Of a stretch of DNA of 64,000 bases, positions 17,197 through 25,740 are shown in pieces. The translations under genes and the position numbers were made by a program. Each line of letters begins with the position of its first letter. The first letter of the stretch is position 1. Below the pieces are notes generated by a model, which saw only the letters and a list, made by a program, of their open reading frames with translations, had not been told where the DNA came from and ran no database searches. Source of the stretch: Caccoplasma_A sp045587545 (GTDB lineage Bacteria; Bacteroidota; Bacteroidia; Bacteroidales; G3-4614); assembly GCA_045587545.1 (NCBI GenBank), contig JAZNCN010000028.1:62001-126000 (forward strand), given 5' to 3'.

Positions 17197-18024
17197 ATGA
17201 ACAAATATGTAACATGCTTAACCATTGCAGGTTCAGATAGTAGTGGAGGTGCAGGTATTCAAGCAGATCTAAAGACAATGTCTGCGATAGGAGTATATGG
17301 TATGAGTGCTATTACAGCAATTACATCACAAAACACCACTACTGTAAATGATATTTTTGCCATATCACCACAAATAGTTGAGTCGCAAATTTCAACAGTG
17401 TTAGATGATATTGAATGTAATGCTGTAAAGATAGGAATGATATATCTTCCTGAAAATGCACAAATTATAGCTAATACACTTTTAAAATATAAAATTACGA
17501 ATATTATTCTTGACCCTGTACTAATTTCAACAACACAATTTAAGCTAAGCAAAGATAAGGTTGTTGATACTATTAAAGAGGCACTTCTTCCAATATGCTC
17601 ATTAGTTACTCCTAATATCGATGAAGCTTCTGAATTTACCGGTATTAAAATTAAGAACAAAAATGATATATGTTCAGCAGCAAGAGAGTTTATCGAAATG
17701 GGAGCAAAAGCAGTACTTATTAAAGGCGGGCATAATATTAAATCAACATATGCATATGATTACCTTTTGACAAATAGAGGATATGAACAATGGTACAGAG
17801 GCAAAGCTATTGAAACAAATAATCTACACGGAACAGGTTGCTCTCTATCATCAGCAATTGCATCGTATATAGCACAAGGGTTCCCTCTTCAGCAAGCAAT
17901 TGCTAAAGCCAAATTATACATTAGTAAAGCTATAAATTATGGTTCAGATACAATTATAGGTAAAGGAACCGGTCCTATAAATCACTTTTTCTTACCCCAA
18001 AAACTTATAAAAATAAAATTATGA
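17197..18024 (+). CDS. thiD: Hydroxymethylpyrimidine (phosphate) kinase
   Basis: ThiD, 275 residues, a ribokinase-fold enzyme that phosphorylates HMP and HMP-P to HMP-PP for joining to the thiazole. It begins with CLTIAGSDSSGGAGIQADLK, the family signature, and has the anion-hole motif LHGTGCSLSSAIA near residue 212. First gene after the riboswitch; its end overlaps the thiS start by four bases. Confidence 0.96.
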   Translation: MNKYVTCLTIAGSDSSGGAGIQADLKTMSAIGVYGMSAITAITSQNTTTVNDIFAISPQIVESQISTVLDDIECNAVKIGMIYLPENAQIIANTLLKYKITNIILDPVLISTTQFKLSKDKVVDTIKEALLPICSLVTPNIDEASEFTGIKIKNKNDICSAAREFIEMGAKAVLIKGGHNIKSTYAYDYLLTNRGYEQWYRGKAIETNNLHGTGCSLSSAIASYIAQGFPLQQAIAKAKLYISKAINYGSDTIIGKGTGPINHFFLPQKLIKIKL

Positions 18025-18224
18025 AGATAATATTAAACAAAGAGAATTTTGAATTAGAAGAAAATACATCTCTGTCGGAACTTTTGAATAGTGCTAATAT
18101 TAATGTATTTAACGGTATTGCTATTGCTGTAAATAACTCAGTAGTAAGAAGAGATAATTGGAATAACACAATACTTAAAGATGGTGATAAAGTAACTATT
18201 ATTAAAGCTGTTTGTGGCGGATAA
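18021..18224 (+). CDS. thiS: Sulfur carrier protein ThiS
   Basis: A 67-residue ubiquitin-like protein ending in the required Gly-Gly (VCGG). Its C-terminus is adenylated and thiocarboxylated to carry sulfur to the thiazole synthase. ATGA overlap with thiD. Confidence 0.95.
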   Translation: MKIILNKENFELEENTSLSELLNSANINVFNGIAIAVNNSVVRRDNWNNTILKDGDKVTIIKAVCGG

Positions 18225-18232
18225 GAATGTGT

Positions 18233-18823
18233 ATGAAAACTATTATTATAACCGAAGAAAGACCTCTTAAAAATGAATTTGAATATATTGAAGCAATACT
18301 TAATGAAGGTATTGATAATATACAAATACGCAAACCATTATTATCTGATAATTATATTAGAGTAATACTTGATAATATAAAAGAGGAATATCATAGTAAA
18401 CTAATTCTTAACGGAAAGTTTTCATTAGTCGATACATACAAAAATATAGGTGGTATTCACACAAACAGCCACAACAAAATTATACCTCAAAATTTCAAAG
18501 GGATTAAGGGCTACTCGTGCCACACATTAAAGGAGATTGAGAGTAAAAAAGAGATATTTGACTATTTATTTTTAAGTCCAATATATGACAGCATTTCAAA
18601 AGAGGGCTACAAAGCTAAATTCTCTTTTACAGAACTTAAAAATGCTACTGAAAAAGGTATTGTTTCAGAGAAAGTGTATGCCCTTGGAGGAATTACACCC
18701 GATAAAATTACTCAAATTAAGGAATTAGGATTTGGTGGAGTTGTTTTTATGGGATATATATGGAATTCAAAGGATATTAACGAAATAATAAAAAAAATCA
18801 AACTCATTAAATCATATGTATAA
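18233..18823 (+). CDS. TenI-like thiamine phosphate synthase family protein
   Basis: A 196-residue TIM-barrel protein related to ThiE but lacking key ThiE blocks. The usual DD/DR pyrophosphate-site motif reads LILNGKFSLVD, and the phosphate loop reads YLFLSPIYDSISKEGY. The C-terminal GGITPDKI and GFGGVVFMGYIW blocks are retained. In characterised relatives TenI is a thiazole tautomerase, helping convert the ThiG product before ThiE acts. That is the likely role, since a complete ThiE follows directly. ATG 18233 (MKTIIIT) is used; 18227 is possible. Its last base is the first base of the thiE start (TAATG). Confidence 0.85.
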   Translation: MKTIIITEERPLKNEFEYIEAILNEGIDNIQIRKPLLSDNYIRVILDNIKEEYHSKLILNGKFSLVDTYKNIGGIHTNSHNKIIPQNFKGIKGYSCHTLKEIESKKEIFDYLFLSPIYDSISKEGYKAKFSFTELKNATEKGIVSEKVYALGGITPDKITQIKELGFGGVVFMGYIWNSKDINEIIKKIKLIKSYV

Positions 18824-19449
18824 TGTTACAATTCATAACTAATAAAACAGATAGATATAACCATATAGAAGGGGCAAAACTTGCTCTTGAAGGCGGCTGT
18901 AAATGGATTCAGTTGAGAATGAAGAATTACCCAAAGAGTGACATAATTGAGATTGCCAATGAGATAAATAAATTATGCAAACAATACAATGCCATTCTTA
19001 TAATTGATGACTACCCTGATATTGCAATGGAAGTAAAGGCCGACGGAGTACATCTCGGGAAAAAAGATATGAATCCTATTGAAGCAAGGAATCTTATGGG
19101 CGAGGAATATATTATTGGAGGTACAGCAAATAGTTTTGATGATATTCGTCTGCTTGTAGCTGAAAACGTTGATTATATAGGATTGGGGCCATACCGCTTT
19201 ACAAAAACAAAAGAGAATCTATCCCCTATCTTAGGCATTAAAGGTTATGAAGATATAATTAACAAGTGTAAAGAATATAATTATAAAACTCCAATAGTAG
19301 CAATCGGTGGCATAGAAATAGAGGATATACCATCACTTGTTAAAATGGGAGTAAACGGAGTGGCAATATCCGGCTACATTTTAAATAATGAAAATCCTAC
19401 TCTAATAACTGAAAAAATAATAGATACATTATATGAGAAGAGAGATTAA
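18823..19449 (+). CDS. thiE: Thiamine phosphate synthase
   Basis: ThiE, 208 residues, couples HMP-PP with the thiazole phosphate to give thiamine phosphate. It keeps the active-site blocks WIQLRMKN, ILIIDDYPDIAMEVKADGVH, GGTANS and YIGLGPYRFTKTK. It overlaps both the upstream TenI-like gene and thiG (17 bases), showing tight translational coupling. Confidence 0.95.
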   Translation: MLQFITNKTDRYNHIEGAKLALEGGCKWIQLRMKNYPKSDIIEIANEINKLCKQYNAILIIDDYPDIAMEVKADGVHLGKKDMNPIEARNLMGEEYIIGGTANSFDDIRLLVAENVDYIGLGPYRFTKTKENLSPILGIKGYEDIINKCKEYNYKTPIVAIGGIEIEDIPSLVKMGVNGVAISGYILNNENPTLITEKIIDTLYEKRD

Positions 19450-20221
19450 CAACAAATTAGTAATTGGCGGAAAAGAGTTTAACTCGCGCCTATTTTTAGG
19501 GACAGGCAAATTTGCATCAAACGAAATTATGAAGCAATCAATAATAAGTTCAGCAACAGAGATGGTTACAGTTGCTATGAAACGTATTGATATGACAAAT
19601 AACGACGATGATATGTTACAACATATAAACGGTGATAATATTCAATTATTACCTAACACATCGGGAGCAAGAGATGCCAAAGAGGCCATTTTTGCAGCAG
19701 AACTTGCAAGAGAGGCTTTTGGTACAAATTTTCTTAAATTAGAAATTCACCCCGATCCTCGTCATCTCCTACCCGACCCCATTGAAACACTTAAAGCAAC
19801 AGAAGAGTTGGCAAAAAAAGGATTTATAATATTACCATATATTCAGGCTGACCCTCTATTATGTAAACGTTTAGAGGATGTTGGTGCATCAGCCGTAATG
19901 CCCCTTGCAGCCCCGATAGGCACAAATAAAGGGCTTTTGACTCGCGATATGATAGAGATAATTATTGAACAAAGTTCTCTACCTGTTATTGTTGATGCAG
20001 GTATTGGTGCACCTTCACATGCTGCAGAAGCAATGGAGATGGGAGCTGATGCTGTTTTGGTTAATACAGCCATAGCAGTTGCCGGGAATCCAATTGAAAT
20101 GGCATATGCTTTTAAACTTGCTGTAGAGAGTGGTAGAATTGCATATTTATCAGGATTGGGAACAAAAACAAAATTTTCAGTTGCAAGTAGTCCTTTAACT
20201 TCATTTTTAGAAGAGATATGA
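19433..20221 (+). CDS. thiG: Thiazole synthase
   Basis: ThiG, 262 residues, builds the thiazole phosphate from deoxyxylulose phosphate, ThiS thiocarboxylate and dehydroglycine. It begins GGKEFNSRLFLGTGKF, contains the Schiff-base lysine in FLKLEIHPD, and ends with the phosphate-binding GAPSHAAEAMEMGADAVLVN region. Its end overlaps thiC by four bases. Confidence 0.97.
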   Translation: MRREINNKLVIGGKEFNSRLFLGTGKFASNEIMKQSIISSATEMVTVAMKRIDMTNNDDDMLQHINGDNIQLLPNTSGARDAKEAIFAAELAREAFGTNFLKLEIHPDPRHLLPDPIETLKATEELAKKGFIILPYIQADPLLCKRLEDVGASAVMPLAAPIGTNKGLLTRDMIEIIIEQSSLPVIVDAGIGAPSHAAEAMEMGADAVLVNTAIAVAGNPIEMAYAFKLAVESGRIAYLSGLGTKTKFSVASSPLTSFLEEI

Positions 20222-21918
20222 AAAATATAAATAATAAGAGTTGCGCTACATCAGAGAAGATATATCTTAAGGGTAAACTTTATGATTTTGCAGTTGGTAT
20301 GAGAAAAATAAATCTTACTGATAGCGTTACTATCAATAGTAAAGGCGAAAAGATTTATGAAAAGAACTCTCCTGTTATTGTTTATGATACAGGCGGTGTG
20401 CACTCTGATGAAAATATCCATGTCAATATAAACGATGGAATACCTCGATTAAGAGAGGATTGGATAAAACAAAGAGAAGATATTATTGAATTAAAACATC
20501 TCTCTTCAGAATATGGAAGAAACAGAGCAGAAGATAGTTCAATCGAGAATATTCGTTTTAAAAAGAGATATATGCCTTTAAAAGCAGAAGAGGGTAAAGA
20601 GATAACACAAATGTATTATGCTCGACAAGGTATTATCACTGCTGAAATGGAGTATGTGGCTATACGCGAGAATATGTTAAATGATGAACTTGGGATTGAT
20701 AGCTATATAACTCCTGAATTTGTTAGAGACGAAATTGCTGCAGGAAGAGCAATTATTCCGGCAAATATTAATCACCCTGAAACAGAACCAATGATAATTG
20801 GTAGTGCCTTTTCTGTAAAAATAAATACCAACATTGGTAATTCAGCCCTATCTTCGGGAATTGACGAAGAGGTTGAAAAGGCAATTTGGAGTTGTAAATG
20901 GGGTGGCGATACATTAATGGATTTATCAACAGGAAAGAATATTCATGAAACTCGTGAATGGATAATAAGAAATTCTCCTGTCCCTATTGGTACAGTTCCT
21001 ATATATCAGGCTCTTGAAAAAGTGAATGGAGATATTAAGCTACTAACCTGGGAGATATACCGAGATACTCTTATCGAACAATGCGAACAGGGTGTTGATT
21101 ATTTTACAATTCATGCAGGCGTAACAAAAAATCATATTGAATTGACCAAAAACAGATTAACCGGTGTTGTATCACGAGGAGGTTCAATAATGATGCAATG
21201 GTGTGCAATTAATAACAGTGAGAGCTTTTTATATACACATTTTGATGAGATATGCGATATAGTAAAACAATACGATGTTGCTCTTTCTCTTGGTGATGGT
21301 ATGCGACCGGGGTCAATTAGCGATGCTAATGACAAAGCCCAATTCTCGGAACTTGAAATTTTAGGAGAACTTACACAAAAGGCTTGGAGCAAGAATGTGC
21401 AAGTAATTATTGAAGGACCCGGACACATTCCAATGCATAAAATTAAGGAGAATATGAATAAACAGATTGAATACTGCAATGGTGCTCCTTTTTATACATT
21501 AGGTCCTTTAACCACCGATATAGCACCGGGGTATGACCATATTACTTCTGCAATAGGTGCCGCGATGATTGCATGGTATGGAACAGCAATGATCTGTTAT
21601 GTTACCCCAAAAGAGCACTTGGGATTACCAAATAAAGAAGACGTCAGAAATGGAATAATTGCATATAAAATTGCAGCCCATGCAGCTGATATTGCAAAAG
21701 GATTACCTGGAGCAACAATAAGAGATAACGCTCTTAGCAAAGCTCGTTTTGAGTTCAGATGGCGCGATCAATTTAATTTGGCTTTAGACCCTGAAAGAGC
21801 TTTAGAATATTATAAAGAGAATAACAGAACTGATGGCGATTTCTGCACAATGTGTGGACCAAATTTCTGTGCAATGAGAATAACAAAAGAGATACATAAG
21901 GGTAATGTTAGTTGTTAG
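20218..21918 (+). CDS. thiC: Phosphomethylpyrimidine synthase
   Basis: ThiC, 566 residues, a radical-SAM-like enzyme rearranging aminoimidazole ribotide to HMP-P. Visible are GRNRAEDSS-like entry residues, the core SLGDGMRPGSI block and the C-terminal iron-sulfur site CTMCGPNFC (C-x2-C-x4-C). Its length is normal. The final codons (GNVSC) and the stop are made of a TTAGTTG tandem repeat that continues past the gene, so the exact C-terminus may vary by slippage. Confidence 0.97.
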   Translation: MKNINNKSCATSEKIYLKGKLYDFAVGMRKINLTDSVTINSKGEKIYEKNSPVIVYDTGGVHSDENIHVNINDGIPRLREDWIKQREDIIELKHLSSEYGRNRAEDSSIENIRFKKRYMPLKAEEGKEITQMYYARQGIITAEMEYVAIRENMLNDELGIDSYITPEFVRDEIAAGRAIIPANINHPETEPMIIGSAFSVKINTNIGNSALSSGIDEEVEKAIWSCKWGGDTLMDLSTGKNIHETREWIIRNSPVPIGTVPIYQALEKVNGDIKLLTWEIYRDTLIEQCEQGVDYFTIHAGVTKNHIELTKNRLTGVVSRGGSIMMQWCAINNSESFLYTHFDEICDIVKQYDVALSLGDGMRPGSISDANDKAQFSELEILGELTQKAWSKNVQVIIEGPGHIPMHKIKENMNKQIEYCNGAPFYTLGPLTTDIAPGYDHITSAIGAAMIAWYGTAMICYVTPKEHLGLPNKEDVRNGIIAYKIAAHAADIAKGLPGATIRDNALSKARFEFRWRDQFNLALDPERALEYYKENNRTDGDFCTMCGPNFCAMRITKEIHKGNVSC

Positions 21919-21967
21919 TTGTTAGTTGTTAGTTGTTGGTTGTTAGTTGTTGGTTGTTAGATTTTAG
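21907..21967. repeat. Heptamer tandem repeat (GTTAGTT/GTTGGTT) across the thiC stop
   Basis: About eight copies of a 7-base word, GTTAGTT or GTTGGTT, run in head-to-tail order from the last thiC codons to just before thiH. Such arrays are prone to slippage. Confidence 0.85.
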
Positions 21968-21970
21968 TTT

Positions 21971-23092
21971 ATGATTATGTTTAGTGAAGAGATAGATAAA
22001 TATAGTTGGGAATCAATAAGTTCAAAGATATATTCAAAAACCAATTATGACGTTGAGCGAGCTTTATCAAAAGATAAGATTGATATTGAAGATTTTATGG
22101 CTTTAGTGTCGCCTGCCGCCGAAAAGTATATTGAACCTATGGCGCAACGGAGCCAACACTATACTCAAGAGCGATTTGGCAAAACTATTCAAATGTATAT
22201 ACCTCTATATTTAACAAACTCATGCACAAATCATTGTGTATATTGTGGGTTTCAGCATAACAACCCTATTAAGAGAGTAATTTTAAACATAGAGGAGATT
22301 GAAGAGGAGTGTAAAGCAATTAAGGCATTAGCCCCATTTGATAATATACTGCTTGTTACCGGAGAAAACCCAAGAGATGCAGGAGTTGAGTACCTTAATG
22401 AAGCTATTAAAATAGCAAGAAAATACTTTACAAATATATCAATAGAAGTAATGCCTATGAAAAGCGAAGAGTATTCTCTTTTAGCAAAAAACGGCCTAAA
22501 CGGAGTTGTATGTTTTCAAGAGACTTACAATCGTAACAGATATAAAATATATCACCCAAAAGGTATGAAATCGAACTTTGAGTGGCGTCTTAATGGCTTT
22601 GACAGAATGGGTGAAGCAAAACTTCATAAAATAGGGTTAGGAGTTCTTATAGGGCTGGAAGATTGGAGAACAGATGTAACAATGATGGCTATACACCTAA
22701 CTTATTTGAAAAAACATTACTGGCAAACAAAATATAGTGTTAATTTTCCGAGGATACGACCCTCTAAGGGTGGATTTCAGCCAAATGTTGTAATGAGTAA
22801 CAAACAACTTGCACAACTTATTTTTGCATACAGAATTTTTGATAAAGATTTAGATATATCTATTTCAACTCGCGAAGAGGTTAAATTCAGAGACAACATT
22901 CTTAAGTTGGGAGCAACATCATTTAGTGCAGGCTCAAAAACAGAACCCGGCGGATATAAAACCCACCCTCAAGCATTAGAGCAGTTTGAGGTGAGCGACC
23001 AACGCACTCCGTCAGAAGTTGAAATGAGTATAAGAGCAAGAGGTTATGAAGTAGTCTGGAAAGATTGGGACAGAGCATTTGATACAATATGA
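21971..23092 (+). CDS. thiH: 2-iminoacetate (dehydroglycine) synthase
   Basis: ThiH, 373 residues, a radical SAM tyrosine lyase supplying dehydroglycine to ThiG. The [4Fe-4S]-SAM motif is CTNHCVYC (Cys85, Cys89, Cys92). The downstream LLVTGENPRDAG and IEVMPM blocks fit ThiH rather than other radical SAM enzymes. A start at 21977 is equally possible. Being the ThiH (not ThiO) type, it matches an anaerobic lifestyle. Its end overlaps thiF. Confidence 0.96.
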   Translation: MIMFSEEIDKYSWESISSKIYSKTNYDVERALSKDKIDIEDFMALVSPAAEKYIEPMAQRSQHYTQERFGKTIQMYIPLYLTNSCTNHCVYCGFQHNNPIKRVILNIEEIEEECKAIKALAPFDNILLVTGENPRDAGVEYLNEAIKIARKYFTNISIEVMPMKSEEYSLLAKNGLNGVVCFQETYNRNRYKIYHPKGMKSNFEWRLNGFDRMGEAKLHKIGLGVLIGLEDWRTDVTMMAIHLTYLKKHYWQTKYSVNFPRIRPSKGGFQPNVVMSNKQLAQLIFAYRIFDKDLDISISTREEVKFRDNILKLGATSFSAGSKTEPGGYKTHPQALEQFEVSDQRTPSEVEMSIRARGYEVVWKDWDRAFDTI

Positions 23093-23781
23093 ACAGATAT
23101 AGCCGACAAATAATGTTACCCGAAATTGGTAACGATGGGCAGAAGAAAATTTCAGAAGCATCAGTTTTAATTATTGGTGTAGGCGGATTAGGTTCTCCTA
23201 TATCAATATATTTGGCTGCTGCAGGAGTAGGAAAAATTGGGTTAGTTGATAATGATACCGTATCAGAAAGTAATCTACAACGACAAATACTTTATAACAA
23301 TTCGCATATAGGAAAGAAAAAAGTATATGTTGCAAAAGAACAACTTAAAGCAATATCTCCTGATATAGATATTGAAATATACGATACCCTTTTTTCAACT
23401 GAAAACGGTTATGATATTGCAAAAGAGTACGATATAATTATTGACGGTTGCGACAACAACGAAACACGCTATTTAATTGATAGCGTATCAAAAGAGTTGA
23501 ATATCCCATACATTTATGGAGCAATATCAGAATTTAAAGGACAAGTATCAGTTTTTAACTATAATGGCGGTGTATCTTACTCCGATATTTATCCAAAATC
23601 AGAAAATATAAATAGCAATACAGACATTGGAGTTATTGGTGCATTACCAGGTATTGTGGGAAGTATTCAAGCAATGGAAGCAATTAAAATTATTACTTCA
23701 ACGGGTGAAGTATTACAAAATAAACTGCTCACTATTGATGCTCTCACAATGGATTTTACTATCTTTGAGGTAAACCTCTAA
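23089..23781 (+). CDS. thiF: ThiS adenylyltransferase (ThiF/MoeB/HesA family)
   Basis: A 230-residue E1-like enzyme that should adenylate the ThiS C-terminus. The nucleotide motif is VGGLGSPIS near residue 33, with SNLQRQILY and the DGCDNNETR block. It has none of the zinc-binding CxxC pairs or the persulfide cysteine of E. coli ThiF: the region around VSYSDIYP carries no Cys at all. So it is the short, zinc-less type, and ThiS-sulfur transfer must be completed by other proteins. Last gene of the operon. Confidence 0.9.
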   Translation: MNRYSRQIMLPEIGNDGQKKISEASVLIIGVGGLGSPISIYLAAAGVGKIGLVDNDTVSESNLQRQILYNNSHIGKKKVYVAKEQLKAISPDIDIEIYDTLFSTENGYDIAKEYDIIIDGCDNNETRYLIDSVSKELNIPYIYGAISEFKGQVSVFNYNGGVSYSDIYPKSENINSNTDIGVIGALPGIVGSIQAMEAIKIITSTGEVLQNKLLTIDALTMDFTIFEVNL

Positions 23782-23844
23782 AATTTTTTGCACTCGCATT
23801 GATAAATATTCAAGCAAGTTTGATATTTCTCGCTCGTTTGTTAC

Positions 23845-23852
23845 TATCTTTG
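23845..23852 (+). promoter_or_regulatory. Candidate -7 box for the esterase gene
   Basis: TATCTTTG fits TAnnTTTG 24 bases before the ATG; a TTTG at 23819-23822 would give a 22-base spacer. Confidence 0.5.
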
Positions 23853-23875
23853 AGTTATAATTAAACATTGGTAAT

Positions 23876-24691
23876 ATGAAAAGAGGATTTATATTATTTC
23901 TTACACTTTTTGTTGTAACAGCACTGTACGCATCAAAAGTAGACACTATTGCAGTATATAGCAACGTAATGGCGAGAGATTTAAAATGCGTAGTTATAAC
24001 TCCTGATGATTGTAGTAAAAATTACCCAACAATATATCTGCTCCATGGACATGGAGGATATTATGGTTCGTGGCCAATAATCAAACCTGAACTTAAAGAG
24101 ATATCGGACCTATACGGAATGATATTTGTATGCCCCGATGGAGAGAAAAGTTGGTATTGGGATAGCCCTGTTTGCGATACAATACAATTTGAAACATATA
24201 TAACAAAAGAGCTTGTACCTTACATTGACAATAACTACCCCACTCTAAAAAGCAGAGAATCGAGAGCAATTACCGGGTTAAGTATGGGCGGACAAGGAGC
24301 AATGTATCTTGCAATACGTCATCTTGATATATTTGGTGTTGCAGGCTCAACAAGCGGTGGCGTAGATATAAGAGATTTCCCTGAAAGTTGGAATATGAAC
24401 GAACTATTAGGAGAGAAACGCAAAAACAAAAAAAGATGGAACGAGTTTGCTATTTATAACCAAATAGAGAAGTTAAACGACGGAGATTTAAAAATAATCA
24501 TTGATTGCGGAACAGAAGATTTCTTCTTTAAAGTAAATAATAATCTTCATAAAAAATTATTAAAGAGAGGCATAAAACACGACTATATCATTCGTCCCGG
24601 TGCTCACAACCTTGAATATTGGAATAACTCAATTGAGTATCAACTTCTGTTTTTTAAAAACAATCTGCTATATCACGAATTAGTTCATTAA
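23876..24691 (+). CDS. Secreted esterase (alpha/beta hydrolase, esterase D-like)
   Basis: A 271-residue protein with a signal peptide (cut near ALYA) and an alpha/beta hydrolase fold of the putative-esterase (feruloyl esterase/antigen 85-like) family. The oxyanion block is YLLHGHGGYYGSW and the nucleophile elbow GLSMGGQGA has Ser136. The acid is probably the Asp in CGTEDFFF and the base His is in RPGAHN. The substrate could be acylated carbohydrate, but this is inference. It shares a transcript with the barrel gene that begins on the base after its stop. Confidence 0.88.
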   Translation: MKRGFILFLTLFVVTALYASKVDTIAVYSNVMARDLKCVVITPDDCSKNYPTIYLLHGHGGYYGSWPIIKPELKEISDLYGMIFVCPDGEKSWYWDSPVCDTIQFETYITKELVPYIDNNYPTLKSRESRAITGLSMGGQGAMYLAIRHLDIFGVAGSTSGGVDIRDFPESWNMNELLGEKRKNKKRWNEFAIYNQIEKLNDGDLKIIIDCGTEDFFFKVNNNLHKKLLKRGIKHDYIIRPGAHNLEYWNNSIEYQLLFFKNNLLYHELVH

Positions 24692-25408
24692 TTGAAAAGG
24701 ATAATTACCATATTAACAGCTCTCTTTGCCATATTCTCAACGAGTATTGCACAAGATAAACTATCTTTAAATATAGGAGCAGGATTTGTAAGCAAATATA
24801 TTATCCGAGGAGTTGAATATGGTAAAGGTTCATTTCAACCTGATATTACATTTTCTTATAAAGGAGCTTTTTTAAATGGTTGGGCATATATCCCTTTTGA
24901 CAACAACAACTTTAAAGAGTTGGATTTAACATTGGGATACTATAACAAAGGCTTTACAGTCTCGGTAGTAGATTATATATCATTCTATCCCGAGAATATG
25001 GTTGAAGATAATAGTTTTACAAACTTTAACGATAATCATCAAATTGAGATTCATGCAGGATATAGTCGCAAATTCTTTGCGTTTAAGTGGTTTACAACTG
25101 TAGCCGGATATGACGGAGTAAACAGTAAAGGAGAGAGAGCATACACTTCATATATGAGTGTGGGAGTACCAATAAACCTACCCAAGTTTGATATAGCGTT
25201 TGAGATTGGAGCAACCCCCTACTCTACATCATCTTTTCAAACCAATAAATTTGCTGTTGTCGATTTAAATATGAAACTCTCAAAAGATATATTTATAAAC
25301 AAATATATATCAATACCTATATTTGCACAATTAGGAGTTAACCCCCACTATAAAGATCCTTACTTAGTTCTTGGTGTAAGATTATCTTGCAACCCCTTGA
25401 GTAAATAA
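24692..25408 (+). CDS. Outer-membrane beta-barrel protein with TTG start
   Basis: A 238-residue protein whose only sensible start is a TTG touching the stop codon of the esterase (TAATTG). It is supported by a good signal peptide (KRIITILTALFAIFSTSIAQ). The mature part is strand-rich and begins LSLNIGAGFVSKYIIRGVEYGKG, like the TorF/Gcw_chp-type barrels that open with 'G..S.Y..RG'. It ends YLVLGVRLSCNP. Coupling to the esterase suggests a shared job at the outer membrane, perhaps handling the esterase substrate or product. Function not known. Confidence 0.75.
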   Translation: MKRIITILTALFAIFSTSIAQDKLSLNIGAGFVSKYIIRGVEYGKGSFQPDITFSYKGAFLNGWAYIPFDNNNFKELDLTLGYYNKGFTVSVVDYISFYPENMVEDNSFTNFNDNHQIEIHAGYSRKFFAFKWFTTVAGYDGVNSKGERAYTSYMSVGVPINLPKFDIAFEIGATPYSTSSFQTNKFAVVDLNMKLSKDIFINKYISIPIFAQLGVNPHYKDPYLVLGVRLSCNPLSK

Positions 25409-25740
25409 TGTATAAGCCTATTAAGGTCTAAGAGACTGAAAGGCATATATACATAATAGAGAAGATAAATAATGTATTTTTTTGTAAATAACTAATTTAT
25501 ACAAATCTTTTTGTATAAAAGAGAAAAAACTACAATAATAGTTTAAGTTAGGCGGAATTATTTAGGAATATTCAACATAAATAATTAATTTCGCAATGTC
25601 CCACGCTGAAAGGCTCTTTTTACAAGAGAGGTTGGGTGGGACAAGACATATTAAAAAGTATATTTATAACTCCTTGACAGATTTAAAGAATCTTAGTCGA
25701 ATTATAGCAATCATTAAAGAATCCCTTGTTTTTATAAATT
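25409..25740. other. Border region between core genes and the defence island
   Basis: An AT-rich 332-base stretch with no gene. It contains the hairpin at 25597-25643 listed below. No tRNA, integrase or clear flanking direct repeat was seen. Confidence 0.5.
25597..25643 (+). repeat. Strong isolated hairpin upstream of the TerB/ATPase/helicase operon
   Basis: TGTCCCAC (25597-25604) pairs perfectly with GTGGGACA (25636-25643), and an inner CTCTT/AAGAG stem caps it. No T-run follows, so it is not a normal terminator. It stands about 100 bases before the operon's ATG and could be a leader element, a small RNA or a protein-binding palindrome. Confidence 0.5.

Noticed and set aside
17259..17660. 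Opposite-strand frame of 133 codons over thiD
   Set aside because: Shadow of the thiD reading frame; no features of its own.
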